64,000 nucleotides of DNA from contig JAEYUG010000104.1 of assembly GCA_023432805.1 (NCBI GenBank), positions 11,921 through 75,920 of the forward strand, in the 5' to 3' direction. The notes under the pieces are model-generated. The model was not told the origin of the DNA. It made no database searches and worked only from the letters and a program-made list of their open reading frames with translations. A program made the position numbers and the translations under genes. This DNA is from Bacteroidota bacterium. GTDB lineage: Bacteria; Bacteroidota; Ignavibacteria; SZUA-365. How positions within the stretch are numbered: position 1 is the first letter of the stretch; every line of letters starts with the position of its first letter. Below are positions 8,715 to 17,259 of the stretch, in pieces.

Positions 8715-9194
8715 TCAGCTCTTCTGTTTCAGGATTTCAACCGCACGCTGCGGCGTCAGATGCGTGTACACCTCATCGTTCACCAGCATCGCGGGTCCCT
8801 GATCGCACATGCCCATGCAGTTGATGTACTCCAGCGAGAACTTCCTGTCGCGCGTCGTCTCGCCGAACGAGGCTCCGAGCTCGCGCTCGATGGCGCGCAC
8901 CACTGCCGCCTTGCCCGCCAGATCGCAGGAAATCGTGCGGCAGAGTCGCACGATGGACCTCCCCTTCGGCTCGCAGCTCAAAAACGAATAAAACGTGATG
9001 ACGCTGAATACTTCGACGGGATGGATGTCAAGCAGCCGTGCGATCTCCTGCTGTGCGAAATCCGAAATGTAGCCGTGGTGGATTTGCACCTGCTGCAGCA
9101 CGGGGAGCAGGCTTTCGCGACCGCCCCCGAAACGCTCGACCAGCTGCTCGATCTCCTCGGTGAGGGCGTTCTTCTCAGTGACCAGCATGTGCAC
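8715..9194 (-). CDS. hydC: HydC, NuoE-like 2Fe-2S subunit
   Basis: The 159-aa protein is a NuoE/HydC-type electron-transfer subunit. A helical N-terminal part (LLPVLQQVQIHHGYISDFAQ) is followed by a thioredoxin-like 2Fe-2S domain. Its four ligands are visible as LCRTISC and, about 35 residues later, NCMGMC. It carries electrons between the flavin subunit HydB and the rest of the complex. Its start overlaps the end of the upstream response-regulator gene by 20 nt, tying the regulator to the hydrogenase operon. Confidence 0.93.
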   Translation of the reverse strand: MHMLVTEKNALTEEIEQLVERFGGGRESLLPVLQQVQIHHGYISDFAQQEIARLLDIHPVEVFSVITFYSFLSCEPKGRSIVRLCRTISCDLAGKAAVVRAIERELGASFGETTRDRKFSLEYINCMGMCDQGPAMLVNDEVYTHLTPQRAVEILKQKS

Positions 9195-9570
9195 TCCGTT
9201 TGGCGTGTTCGAGATGATGCTTCACTTTCTCCAGCAACAGCGAAGGAGGTACGGGTTTCTCCATGAATTCATCGATGGGAACCATTTCACTGGCGCCGAA
9301 ATTGAACCCGATCGCCTTCGAGACAGAGGTGAGCATGATGATCGGGGTGGTGATTCCGTTCTTGCGGAAGCGGTTCGCGAGATAGAAACCGTCGTCCGGT
9401 TCCTGCATCATCACGTCCAGAATGATAAGATCGGGATGCTCCGTATTCACGACCTGAATGGCCTCGTCTACGGAACCTGCCGATACGACGGTGAACCCAT
9501 TGCTCTCGAGAAGGATGCGATTGGCCTCCACGATGTCCGGATCGTCGTCGATAATGGCGATTTTGGGCAT
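9175..9570 (-). CDS. Single-domain response regulator leading the hyd operon
   Basis: This 131-aa CheY-like receiver has an acidic pocket IIDDDPD near the N-terminus, phosphoacceptor Asp in LIILDVMM (about residue 51), Thr in IMLTS, and Lys in FMEKPVPP. There is no output domain, so it acts through protein contact or in a phosphorelay. It is the first gene of the leftward hyd transcript and overlaps hydC by 20 nt. Three kinases within 10 kb (at 4180, 9817 and 11865) could phosphorylate it. Its place in the operon suggests it tunes hydrogenase activity or expression. Confidence 0.92.
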   Translation of the reverse strand: MPKIAIIDDDPDIVEANRILLESNGFTVVSAGSVDEAIQVVNTEHPDLIILDVMMQEPDDGFYLANRFRKNGITTPIIMLTSVSKAIGFNFGASEMVPIDEFMEKPVPPSLLLEKVKHHLEHAKRSAHAGH

Positions 9571-9816
9571 AGAAACTCCGACAGGATTAAAGGTGCGGAA
9601 AGGAAATAGTCAGTTCCAATCGTGAATATCGTCACTAAATTTGGAATAAACAATCCCATATACTGCTCTTGCTTTCGCTGAATCGGGAAAAGGAACAGTG
9701 GATAAATCGGATAAAGTGTGAATGATTTCACCTATTGAAAGCGAAACGCGAAATTTGCGCCTGATTCGGATATTCGCGAGTTTGTTGTCGGAACTTCGGA
9801 GGGTACACCCCCAGCC
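9571..9816. promoter_or_regulatory. Divergent promoter region between hydABC and the sensor kinase
   Basis: This 246-bp AT-rich interval separates the leftward hyd operon from the rightward sensor genes and must hold both promoters. A TAAATTTG block at 9636-9643 on the plus strand resembles the Bacteroidota -7 element, but the expected TTG 19-20 nt upstream reads TTC or GTT, so I do not assign it firmly. Confidence 0.4.
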
Positions 9817-11868
9817 ATGATCGTCTCGACCATCCCGGAACGCTGCAAGCGATGCTATTGCTGCGTGCGAGAATGTCCCGCGCGCGCCATTCAGATCGAA
9901 AAGGGTCAGGCTGTCGTGATCGGTGCCCGTTGCATCGGTTGCGGCAACTGCATCAAGGTTTGCACGCAGAACGCCAAGCAGGTCGATGATGCGGTACGCC
10001 CGGTCAGAGAAGGCCTCGCTGCACCGGTGAGGGGTGAAAAGATCGCACTCATCGCGCCGTCGTTTCCCGCAGCATTTCCCGACATCGCCCCGCGCCGCAT
10101 CATCGGTGCCATCCTGGCTGTCGGCTTCACAAAAGTTGTGGAAGTGGGGTTCGGAGCCGATCTGGTGTCGACCCGGTACCGGGCGCATGTCGAACATGCC
10201 AGGGGACCCGTGATCACAACACCATGTCCGGCGATCGTCGAGTATATCGAGAAGTTTCACCCCGAACTCATCGCGTCGCTCGCACCCATCGTCTCACCCA
10301 TGATTGCGGCGGGTCGTGTCGTGCGGGAACGCTATGGAGCAACGTCCTACGTCGTGTTCATCGGGCCCTGTGTTGCGAAGAAAATCGAAGCGCTCGATCC
10401 CGAAGTTGCAGACGCGATCGATGCAGTGCTCACCTTCGATGAACTCGAGGAACTGTTCACCAACGCAGGTGTTGATCCCGCCTATGAGGCGGAGCGCGAC
10501 TGCGATCAACCTCACGGCCATCTCGGACAGATCTATCCCGTGTCGGGCGGACTCCTGAAAAGCGCCGGCCTGAGTCAGGACATCATGGATGAAGGCGTGA
10601 TCGTGGTGGAAGGACGCGAACGTTGTCTGAACATCATCGGTGAAATCGCGCATGGCAATGTGAACTCGTCGTTGATCGACATTCTCTTCTGCGAGGGGTG
10701 CATCAATGGTCCCGGAATGCACAGCTCCCTCAATTTCTTCGAGAAGCGCGAGCGCATCGTCCAATATGTCCGGCAGCGCACCGCCGACATGAACGTCTCC
10801 ATCTGGCGCAATCACATGCGCAACTACGAGCACATTCCGCTCGGACGGAGTTTCCACGAAACTCGCACTGCCGAGCGGGCTCCGGACGAGCGACAGATCG
10901 AGGCGGTGCTTGCCGAAACAGGAAAGGCCTCAACCGCCGATCAACTCAACTGCGGCGCGTGCGGATACGACACTTGCCGCGCGCTGGCCGAGGCAGTGGC
11001 ACAAGGCTTCGCCGAACCAGAGATGTGCCTCCCGTACCTGATCGACAGACTCGAGCGTTCGCATCGCGAACTTGCCGAAGCCCAGGAGCAACTCGTCCAC
11101 ACCGAGAAACTCGCGAGCGTCGGTCAGCTCGCTGCCGGTGTCGCCCACGAAATCAACAATCCCCTCGGGACCATCCTCCTCTACTCGCATCTCCTGCTCA
11201 AGCAGGTTCCGGATGCAGAGCCGATCACCGACGACATCCGCTTCATCATAGAGGAAACCGAGCGATGCAAGAACATCGTCTCGAGTCTTCTCAATTTCGC
11301 CCGGCAGGGGAAGCTGTCGGTGGCGGAATGTTCGGCGGGAGACCTTGTGCAGAACATCGTGGCCGTCCTTGAACGGCGCGAGGAGTTTGCGAGCATCGAG
11401 ATCGTCCAGCGTATCGACGAGAACATCCCCATGCTCAACATCGACGGGGAGCAGATGCGGCAGGTGTTGCTCAACATCGCCATCAATGCCTGCGAGGCCA
11501 TGACCTCGGGTGGCACGCTGACGCTTGCAGCGCATTTCGATGCCGTGACTGCAGAAGTCATCTTCACACTCGCAGATACCGGCACAGGCATCCCGAAGGA
11601 GCATCTCTCCCGGCTCTTCACACCGTTCTTCACGACCAAGCAGATCGGCAAGGGCACGGGACTCGGTCTTCCGATCGCCTACGGCATCGTGAAGATGCAC
11701 CGGGGACAGATCCAGGTGCACAGCACGGTGGGCACCGGTACCGCGTTCCGCGTGTCGCTTCCGATCGATGTACGCGGGTTCGCAAGTTCCTCCCACACGG
11801 TGCTGGGCGACGGAGATCCATCCCACACATCTTCGACAATCATACGTGCAATCGAGGAGGCTGAATGA
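9817..11868 (+). CDS. Hydrogenase-like sensor histidine kinase (HydS-type [FeFe] domain plus kinase)
   Basis: Domains in order: two 4Fe-4S motifs (CKRCYCCVREC, CIGCGNCIKVC; residues 10-44), a [FeFe]-hydrogenase large-subunit-like domain (about 70-330), a Fes-type 4Fe-4S domain (CGACGYDTC at about 378, with a later Cys), and a histidine kinase (VAHEINNPLG at about 443; INACEAM; DTGTGIP; GKGTGLGL). H-cluster-like motifs are TTPCP, IGPC and CEGC. The first lacks the proton-relay Cys of TSCCP, and the last has CX2C in place of CX3C, so catalysis is unlikely. It probably reports H2 or redox state to the kinase. It is divergent from hydRCBA and overlaps the next gene by 4 nt. Confidence 0.9.
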   Translation: MIVSTIPERCKRCYCCVRECPARAIQIEKGQAVVIGARCIGCGNCIKVCTQNAKQVDDAVRPVREGLAAPVRGEKIALIAPSFPAAFPDIAPRRIIGAILAVGFTKVVEVGFGADLVSTRYRAHVEHARGPVITTPCPAIVEYIEKFHPELIASLAPIVSPMIAAGRVVRERYGATSYVVFIGPCVAKKIEALDPEVADAIDAVLTFDELEELFTNAGVDPAYEAERDCDQPHGHLGQIYPVSGGLLKSAGLSQDIMDEGVIVVEGRERCLNIIGEIAHGNVNSSLIDILFCEGCINGPGMHSSLNFFEKRERIVQYVRQRTADMNVSIWRNHMRNYEHIPLGRSFHETRTAERAPDERQIEAVLAETGKASTADQLNCGACGYDTCRALAEAVAQGFAEPEMCLPYLIDRLERSHRELAEAQEQLVHTEKLASVGQLAAGVAHEINNPLGTILLYSHLLLKQVPDAEPITDDIRFIIEETERCKNIVSSLLNFARQGKLSVAECSAGDLVQNIVAVLERREEFASIEIVQRIDENIPMLNIDGEQMRQVLLNIAINACEAMTSGGTLTLAAHFDAVTAEVIFTLADTGTGIPKEHLSRLFTPFFTTKQIGKGTGLGLPIAYGIVKMHRGQIQVHSTVGTGTAFRVSLPIDVRGFASSSHTVLGDGDPSHTSSTIIRAIEEAE

Positions 11869-13373
11869 GCACCGACGTGCCACGCATGCTCGTCGTCGAC
11901 GATGAACGGGGACTGCGGGAGGGAATCCGGCGCATCTTCCAGGGGGAGGGATTCGATGTCGCAACGGCGGAAAACGGAACCGAGGGTATCGCGCGGGGAC
12001 TCGAGCGCGAGTTCGATGTCGTCTTGCTGGACCTGATGATGCCGGATGTGGATGGACTGACCGTACTCGGTGCGCTGCACGAGCGTTGGCCCGATACCGA
12101 GTATCTGATGATCACCGCATATGCGGGCATAGACACGGCGGTGCAGGCGACGAAGCTGGGCGCGACGACATACATCCCGAAGCCGTTCACGCCCGACCAG
12201 ATCATTCTTGAAGTGCGTCGCGCACTGGAAACGCGTCGGCTGACACTCGAGGCGCGCGCGCTGCGCGCTGAACAGGAGCGACGGCTGCTCGAGATCAGCC
12301 GGGAGCAGAGTCGTCTGCGCACGATCATCAACGCGATCAGCGACGCCGTGTTCGTGACGAACCTTGAAGACGAGATCGTGCTTGCCAATCCCCAGACCCG
12401 TTCGCTGTTTGCGTTTCCCACCAGCATCAAGGCAGGAGACCGCATTGTCGATCTGTTGCCGGCGGAGGTCATCTCGCACATCGACGAGGCGAAGGTTCGA
12501 CTCGCCGAAGGAGTCGAGCTCGTCTCACGGGAGTGGGAGATGCGTCCCGACCTTGCGCTTGTGGTCGCCATGAAGACGGCGCCCGTGCGCGATCGTGACG
12601 GAGCTGTGATCGGATACGTCACCACGCTCAACGATGTGACGACGCACAAGCAGCTCGACCATCAGAAGTCGCAGTTCGTGTCGATGGTTGCGCACGAACT
12701 CAAGGCGCCGCTGGCAGCCATCAGCGGGTATCTCGACACGATGCAGGCGAAGCTGCTGGGCAGCGATTTGTCGGCATATGAAACCATGGTCGATCGTTCA
12801 CGCGCACGTCTCGGCTCGATGATCGATCTGATCAACGATCTGCTCGGGATCAGCCGCATGGAACTCGGGACAGCCCGCCGCGACATCGAACCTGTCGATC
12901 TGCAGGCAGTGACGGCCGGTGTCGCCGAGTTTCTCACGCAGGAAATGACGAAACGTTCGATCACGTGGTCGGCGGTCTTCGATGCCGACATGCCCCTCGT
13001 CGATTTCGACCGCGACGAACTCGCGCGGGTGATGACGAACCTCGTCAGCAACGCGATCAAGTACAACAGGGAAGGGGGTGCGATTCACGTCGAAGGCGTG
13101 CGCGACGACGATTCCGTCCTCGTGCGCGTGCGAGACACCGGCATCGGAATGCGTCCCGAGGAATCGGCCATGCTGTTTCGCGAATTCTACCGGGCCAAGA
13201 ACGAGAAGACGCGCTCGATTCCGGGTACGGGACTCGGCCTCTCGATCGTCAAGCGCATCATCGAATCCTATCACGGCAATGTTCGTGTCGACAGCGAATA
13301 TGGCGAGGGAACAACCTTCACGCTTCGCATCCCGATCAAATGGGTGGATGTCGGTCACGACCCGGCGCCATGA
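11865..13373 (+). CDS. Receiver-PAS-histidine kinase partner of the hydrogenase-like sensor
   Basis: The 502-aa protein starts with a complete receiver (VVDDERG, VVLLDLMMPD, MITAYA, IPKPFTPDQ; residues 1-125). A coiled helix, a PAS domain (about 150-255) and a kinase module follow, with VAHELKAPLAAISGY (His near 280), LVSNAIKYNREGG, DTGIGM and GTGLGLSIVKRIIESYHG. It has no membrane segments. It overlaps the upstream hydrogenase-like kinase by ATGA, so the receiver is probably its phosphorylation target and this protein relays the signal onward. No DNA-binding output is present, and the final target, perhaps the single-domain regulator at 9175, is not shown by sequence. Confidence 0.9.
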   Translation: MSTDVPRMLVVDDERGLREGIRRIFQGEGFDVATAENGTEGIARGLEREFDVVLLDLMMPDVDGLTVLGALHERWPDTEYLMITAYAGIDTAVQATKLGATTYIPKPFTPDQIILEVRRALETRRLTLEARALRAEQERRLLEISREQSRLRTIINAISDAVFVTNLEDEIVLANPQTRSLFAFPTSIKAGDRIVDLLPAEVISHIDEAKVRLAEGVELVSREWEMRPDLALVVAMKTAPVRDRDGAVIGYVTTLNDVTTHKQLDHQKSQFVSMVAHELKAPLAAISGYLDTMQAKLLGSDLSAYETMVDRSRARLGSMIDLINDLLGISRMELGTARRDIEPVDLQAVTAGVAEFLTQEMTKRSITWSAVFDADMPLVDFDRDELARVMTNLVSNAIKYNREGGAIHVEGVRDDDSVLVRVRDTGIGMRPEESAMLFREFYRAKNEKTRSIPGTGLGLSIVKRIIESYHGNVRVDSEYGEGTTFTLRIPIKWVDVGHDPAP

Positions 13374-13560
13374 TTTCCTGTGCGGTGCCGCACCACACAG
13401 CGGAAGCCAGGTCATTCGATGCGGCGTTCGTTTGCATGGGGACTTCTCATGCAGCGAACACGGTCTGGGTTGCCCGGCATGCGGTGCAGAGCCGGAGCGA
13501 TGTGATTCGCCGAGTTGTCGTATCTTGCGCACATCATTCATTCATTTCCTGAGGCACAGC

Positions 13561-14106
13561 ATGCGTGCGTCACGATCGAATCCTACGTCCCTTCCAAGCG
13601 TGATCTGCGTGTTGCTGCTGTGTGTGGCCACCGCACAGGCGCAGCAACCGACCTCCATTCCGCGAAGCGTGATCGCCTCGGGAGGTGAGATCATGATCGG
13701 ACCGTCACATACAGTTATTGGAACCATTGGGCAGCCCATCATCGGTGTGACGACAGGCGCCTCGCATGCGGTTGGTCAGGGCTTCTGGTATACGTTCGCA
13801 ACGGGTGTCGTCACCACCACGGGGAATGTCGATGCTCAGATCTCCGGCTTCAATCTTGGCAGGAATTATCCCAATCCATTCAATCCCTCGACGACGATTC
13901 CCTTCGTCGTCGCAGGTGCCTCCCGGGTGCGCATCTCGATCCATACGGTGTACGGAGAAGAGGTTGCCGTTCTCGTCGATCACGATCTCCCTGTCGGAAA
14001 CGGAACCGTCGTGTTCGATGCGACCACCTTGCCGACCGGCGTCTACATCTGTCGCATGACAGCGGGTGCCTTTGTCGCTGAGCGGAAAATGTCTCTGCTC
14101 AAATAG
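13561..14106 (+). CDS. Small secreted protein with T9SS type A sorting domain
   Basis: The 181-aa product has an N-terminal signal peptide (hydrophobic SVICVLLLCVATAQA, cleavage near AQAQQ). A short mature region with IASGGEIMIGPSHTVIGTIG and GASHAVGQGFWYTF resembles repeats found in large surface proteins of this group. The C-terminal T9SS sorting domain contains NYPNPFNPSTTIPF and ends TGVYICRMTAGAFVAERKMSLLK-like. It should cross the inner membrane by Sec and then be exported and possibly anchored by T9SS. The start has a modest Shine-Dalgarno (TGAGG). A hairpin follows at 14126. Confidence 0.88.
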   Translation: MRASRSNPTSLPSVICVLLLCVATAQAQQPTSIPRSVIASGGEIMIGPSHTVIGTIGQPIIGVTTGASHAVGQGFWYTFATGVVTTTGNVDAQISGFNLGRNYPNPFNPSTTIPFVVAGASRVRISIHTVYGEEVAVLVDHDLPVGNGTVVFDATTLPTGVYICRMTAGAFVAERKMSLLK

Positions 14107-14125
14107 CTTCCCCCAGCAGTGTAGC

Positions 14126-14157
14126 AGAAGCCTCGTTCATCGGTGGACGGGGCTTCT
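14126..14157 (+). terminator. Hairpin terminator after the T9SS protein
   Basis: An 11-bp stem with one G-T pair (AGAAGCCTCGT and ACGGGGCTTCT) and a 10-nt loop starts 20 nt after the stop. The tail is not U-rich. Confidence 0.55.
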
Positions 14158-14197
14158 CGTTATCCACCCATCCCTTCCACATCGCAGCTGCCGTGTC

Positions 14198-14228
14198 TTG
14201 AATCCCTGCTTGAACTGCACTATTTTAC
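14198..14228 (+). promoter_or_regulatory. Promoter of tRNA-Arg, TTG-N20-TATTTTAC
   Basis: TTG at 14198-14200, a 20-nt spacer, and TATTTTAC at 14221-14228 match the Bacteroidota -33/-7 architecture. The mature tRNA begins 17 nt after the -7 box. The same spacing occurs ahead of tRNA-Ser at 63494. Confidence 0.65.
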
Positions 14229-14244
14229 GAAGCTGTTCATACAC

Positions 14245-14318
14245 GCTCCCGTAGCTCAGCCGGATAGAGCATCTGCCTTCTAAGCAGAGGGTCGCAGGTT
14301 CGAGTCCTGCCGGGAGTG
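14245..14318 (+). tRNA. tRNA-Arg (anticodon TCT)
   Basis: The 74-nt cloverleaf has acceptor arms GCTCCCG/CGGGAGT (first pair G-T), D-loop segment TAGCTCAG, anticodon stem TCTGC/GCAGA with loop CTTCTAA giving anticodon TCT, and T-arm GCAGG TTCGAGT CCTGC. CCA is not fully encoded. A tyrosine-integrase remnant abuts it on the opposite strand, so its 3' half is an attachment site. Confidence 0.95.
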
Positions 14319-14880
14319 CCGAAAATGGCGAAAATCAAGCGGTTTTCGCCATTTTTGTTTCGTCCCCTTCGAACCGCCAGAGCCATTTCGATGCATTTTC
14401 GAACGTGCTTGGTCTGGGCAGCCACAAAAAACGCCACAGACGCCCGCGGCTACGGCGATCCCCCTGATCTGCTCGGTGAGGTGCTGAGGCTGGATATGCG
14501 TGTATCTCATCGTGGTTGTTATATCCGCGTGGCCGAGCACTGCCTGCAGCGAATGGAGAGGGAGGCCGGATGTAGCGAGCCAGGTCGCGAAGGAATGTCG
14601 CAGGCCATGGAAGGTGATGGGAGGGAATGTGGGGTCAGCCGCAACGAACTATGGCTGTGAGTTCAGCCCTCCACACCTTTACATCGCGCGGGGTGAGATC
14701 GAACAGCCGGTGCTGCGCGAAGCGGGCAACGAATTGCCCGAGACTGCTCCGGTACACGAGAAGGGTCTTTGGGCGGATACTGTACGTGATGTCCTCGAGG
14801 AATTGGGGTTGTGTCGTTCTCCCGGGAAGGTGCCGAACTGTCGCAAAGCAGCGCCGCTTCCTGTGACTTCGGTCGGCCTT
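14280..14880 (-). pseudogene. Remnant of a tyrosine integrase next to tRNA-Arg
   Basis: Two pieces of a phage-type tyrosine recombinase can be read on the minus strand in different frames. The N-terminal core-binding part (about 14800 to 14660) contains FLEDITYSIRPKTLLVYRSS and FDLTPRDVKVWRAEL. The C-terminal catalytic part (about 14620 to 14480) contains FHGLRHSFATWLA with the HxxR motif, then LGHADITTTMRYTH with the His and catalytic Tyr. The central region with the first catalytic Arg is missing and a stop separates the frames, so the enzyme is dead by internal deletion. The catalytic frame reads on into the tRNA (RQDSNLRPSA-like tail), as expected for an integrase whose attachment site is the tRNA 3' end. 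Confidence 0.8.
14322..14355 (+). terminator. Terminator after tRNA-Arg
   Basis: A 13-bp inverted repeat (AAAATGGCGAAAA, TTTTCGCCATTTT) followed by T-rich sequence starts 4 nt after the tRNA. The core GGCGAAAATC...GGTTTTCGCC is shared with the terminator after tRNA-Ser at 63659. Confidence 0.85.
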
Positions 14881-14903
14881 CGGCCTCCCTTCGTCACAGG
14901 AAG
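14857..14903. repeat. Long hairpin upstream of the integrase remnant
   Basis: Perfect 11-bp arms CTTCCTGTGAC (14857-14867) and GTCACAGGAAG (14893-14903) enclose a GC-rich centre that itself folds through GGCC TTC GGCC. It could be a terminator or a recombination-associated palindrome; nothing decides between these. Confidence 0.5.
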
Positions 14904-15064
14904 CCTACACCCGTCTCCCGTTCCGAGGCGCTTGCAGAAGACGGACCGCTGAAAATCAATTGACCGACAACTACTTTGTTCACACCCCTAAGGGGGTCAA
15001 ATTTCGGTTAGCGGGGAGGGTCAATTTTCGGTTACTGTTTCTATACGAGCAGATCGAGAGACAA

Positions 15065-15397
15065 ATGAAGGGCTACGTCTTCATCCGTAATCTTGCGCGT
15101 CTCGATGCATGGTCGTTTCCGGATGACCGGTATGGCGACGTGCGCAACGGCGCGGACAACACGGGCGAGCGAAAGGATGCGGATGTGATGCGCAAGACCA
15201 CCGTGGATGAATTCAAGACCATCTCGCAGAACGCCGGTAACGAGACCATCTTCAAGCATGGACTGAACTTCCTTGATGACATCGAGACAATTCGGACAAA
15301 GAACCCGAATCAACGAAAAACACTGATTCGTATATTCAAGAAACATGGTTACAACACACTGCCCGACGGGCGGAAGATCGAGGAGGTTGTCGAATGA
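15065..15397 (+). CDS. Unknown small protein of the tRNA-Arg element
   Basis: I do not recognise this 110-aa protein. The start at MKGYVFIRNLARLDAW is chosen because GAGAG lies 4 nt upstream; a longer reading from 14960 has no ribosome site. The sequence is charged and soluble, with a possible helix-rich C-terminal half (TLIRIFKKHGYN). It overlaps the next gene by ATGA, so the two are co-translated. Position inside a tRNA-bounded element suggests phage or satellite origin. Confidence 0.6.
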   Translation: MKGYVFIRNLARLDAWSFPDDRYGDVRNGADNTGERKDADVMRKTTVDEFKTISQNAGNETIFKHGLNFLDDIETIRTKNPNQRKTLIRIFKKHGYNTLPDGRKIEEVVE

Positions 15398-15783
15398 CCG
15401 TACTTGACGAGGCGCGCGCGTTCCTCGAGGCTGTGCAGCCGAAGGGAGCCGCGGTGTACCTTGGAGGCGTCTACAAGACGATCAGTGCATGGCGCATCGT
15501 CCCCGGGCTGTTCTGGTTCTTCGAGGCCGGCGGCGACAACACGCAGCACGAGCACTTCATCCACGTCGATGAGTTCCGCTTCGATGTGCCGTATTTCCTC
15601 TCGTTCTACGTTGACGGCCTGCACGAGGGCGGAGTGATGGAGACGGAGCCGCGGGAGAAGGAGGAGTGCCGGTGGGAGCGGTACAAAGAGTACCTCGAAA
15701 CCGAGGAAGGGCAGCGGTACATCACGCGCGTCGAGGAAATGGCGGAGCGCGTGTATTTCAACATGCAAGTAGATTTGAACTAG
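15394..15783 (+). CDS. Unknown acidic protein of the tRNA-Arg element
   Basis: The 129-aa protein is not recognised. It is acidic with an aromatic-rich middle (GLFWFFEAGGDN, VPYFLSFYVDG) and a helical, charged C-terminus (RWERYKEYLETEEGQRY). It overlaps the preceding gene by 4 nt, and its TAG stop is 11 nt before the next start. This ordinary use of TAG as a stop argues against amber recoding in the element. Confidence 0.6.
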   Translation: MTVLDEARAFLEAVQPKGAAVYLGGVYKTISAWRIVPGLFWFFEAGGDNTQHEHFIHVDEFRFDVPYFLSFYVDGLHEGGVMETEPREKEECRWERYKEYLETEEGQRYITRVEEMAERVYFNMQVDLN

Positions 15784-15794
15784 AGGAGAACGAT

Positions 15795-16145
15795 ATGTGG
15801 CTGATGACGCAACACGGATTCTACAGCATCGTCCAGAAGGGTGACGGGAGTTACCACATCCGCGCTCGCGTGCGGAAAGACCTCGAGAACGTACTCGAGA
15901 TGATGGGATGGGAATACAAGATCGAGGTGTGGCCGAATGCCGACTACCGCTATCGCATTATCGTCAAGCATGTGCAAGTGGTTGCACTGACGAAGGCCAT
16001 CGCTGAGCAGATCGACTACGACAACTTCAAAAGCCGGATCCACGAGCTGCGGGACCAGAAAGAAAAGTCGGCCGCATACGGAAAGGTGTGGGGGGTGATG
16101 GCGGGGCTGCAGAGTAGAGGGCAGAGCGACAAGGTCTCAGAATAG
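15795..16145 (+). CDS. Conserved-looking small protein (MWLMTQHGFYS type)
   Basis: The 116-aa product begins MWLMTQHGFYSIVQK and continues GSYHIRARVRKDLENVL. This pattern is reminiscent of small uncharacterised proteins that recur in phages and bacteria, but I cannot name a family. The middle (YRIIVKHVQVVALTKAI) looks like a compact alpha/beta fold, and the C-terminus (HELRDQKEKSAAYGKVWGVM) is helical. GAGGAG lies 7 nt upstream. It forms a three-gene run with the two genes before it and ends with TAG. Confidence 0.65.
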   Translation: MWLMTQHGFYSIVQKGDGSYHIRARVRKDLENVLEMMGWEYKIEVWPNADYRYRIIVKHVQVVALTKAIAEQIDYDNFKSRIHELRDQKEKSAAYGKVWGVMAGLQSRGQSDKVSE

Positions 16146-16217
16146 AAGCTCTGGATACCTTGTCCTATAAGATGGTGCCCCAAGTTTTAGCCTTCTCCTC
16201 CAGATGGAGATGTGGAT

Positions 16218-16901
16218 ATGCGCCTTAGAGCAAAGCTTCAGCGGGTTCTTCTTGTTCTTGCGGTTGGGGTGGTCGTCATGCTCTCCCAGCGAGGCGGAAC
16301 CGATGTCCCTCACTCACCGAACAGGGCGGTTGATTACTTCCCGATCAACCGGGACATTGTATGGACGTTCACGACGAACATCGCAGCGCTTCGTGGTATT
16401 CCAGAGTCGATCTTTGAGGTGAAGATCGACACGGCAACCTATCAGATAGGGGAAAACAACCACGTCGTGTTCATGTGGTACTTCTACCGACGCCCTTCCT
16501 CAGCCAAGGAGCGGAACTGCGATTTCGTCTCATGGCCTGATCCCAACAGCTCCTCCTCACCGCAGAGATGGCGCCACTTCTTTGTCCTAAAGGACAGTGC
16601 GTCGGCTCTTTTCTCATGGGGAGATTACCCTGACCTGTCGAGGCAGCCTGATGCCCTTGGATGGAAGCACGTCTACGAGCCATCGGAGGGAACCCGTGAG
16701 ACGATCAACATTCAGGGGAAAATCTATAACACGGTTCGCATCGATATGACCACGGAGGACGGGATCCCAATATCATGGTGGTTCGCCGACGGCATCGGGC
16801 TCGTGAAGGAATACAGCCCGAAGGGTGGAAGCATCTTCACGGACGACTACCTCGGCAGCAACCTAATCATGAACACGGAGCTGCTTTCGTACATCAAGTA
16901 A
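16218..16901 (+). CDS. Exported protein of unknown function in the element
   Basis: The N-terminus has a basic start and hydrophobic core (RLRAKLQRVLLVLAVGVVVM), consistent with a signal peptide or anchor. The 227-aa mature part contains VDYFPINRDIVWTFTTN and later TVRIDMTTEDGIPISWWFADGIGLVKEYSPKG. That pattern, a quantity to describe followed by a GIGLVKE segment, is seen in small beta-sheet lipoprotein-like cargo, but no family is assigned. It stands apart from the neighbouring operons (72 nt after the previous gene) and may be a later insertion. Confidence 0.6.
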   Translation: MRLRAKLQRVLLVLAVGVVVMLSQRGGTDVPHSPNRAVDYFPINRDIVWTFTTNIAALRGIPESIFEVKIDTATYQIGENNHVVFMWYFYRRPSSAKERNCDFVSWPDPNSSSSPQRWRHFFVLKDSASALFSWGDYPDLSRQPDALGWKHVYEPSEGTRETINIQGKIYNTVRIDMTTEDGIPISWWFADGIGLVKEYSPKGGSIFTDDYLGSNLIMNTELLSYIK

Positions 16902-16929
16902 GTGAATCACATCGAGTATTCAAGCACAC

Positions 16930-17259
16930 ATGAATCGATGGAACATACCTGAAGCGCTCGAAGCGTTCGTTCTCTCTCGCGATACATCCTGTGTCTACTG
17001 CGGTGTAGCGTTCGCAGATGAGACCGGCCCGCGTCGGGAACGACCGTCATGGGAGCATATCATCAATGATGCAAGTATTGTGACGGAGTGGAACATCGCG
17101 CGCTGCTGCATCGGCTGCAATGCGAGTAAGGGTGCAAAGCCGCTACGTCGTTGGCTTGCATCGAGGTACTGCCTACGTAGAAGAATATCCCCTAGCTCGG
17201 TTGCGCCAGTTGTTCGTGCGACGCTGTCGCGAGAGAGCGACATTCATCTCGAAACTTGA
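16930..17259 (+). CDS. HNH endonuclease
   Basis: The 109-aa protein has a zinc-binding pair CVYCG (about residue 21) and CCIGCNASKG (about residue 60) around the HNH core SWEHIINDASIV, where His is the general base. This arrangement matches small stand-alone HNH nucleases of phages and mobile elements. The C-terminal region is basic (ASRYCLRRRISP). No Shine-Dalgarno precedes the ATG. It sits between the exported protein and the damaged ParB gene. Confidence 0.8.
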   Translation: MNRWNIPEALEAFVLSRDTSCVYCGVAFADETGPRRERPSWEHIINDASIVTEWNIARCCIGCNASKGAKPLRRWLASRYCLRRRISPSSVAPVVRATLSRESDIHLET

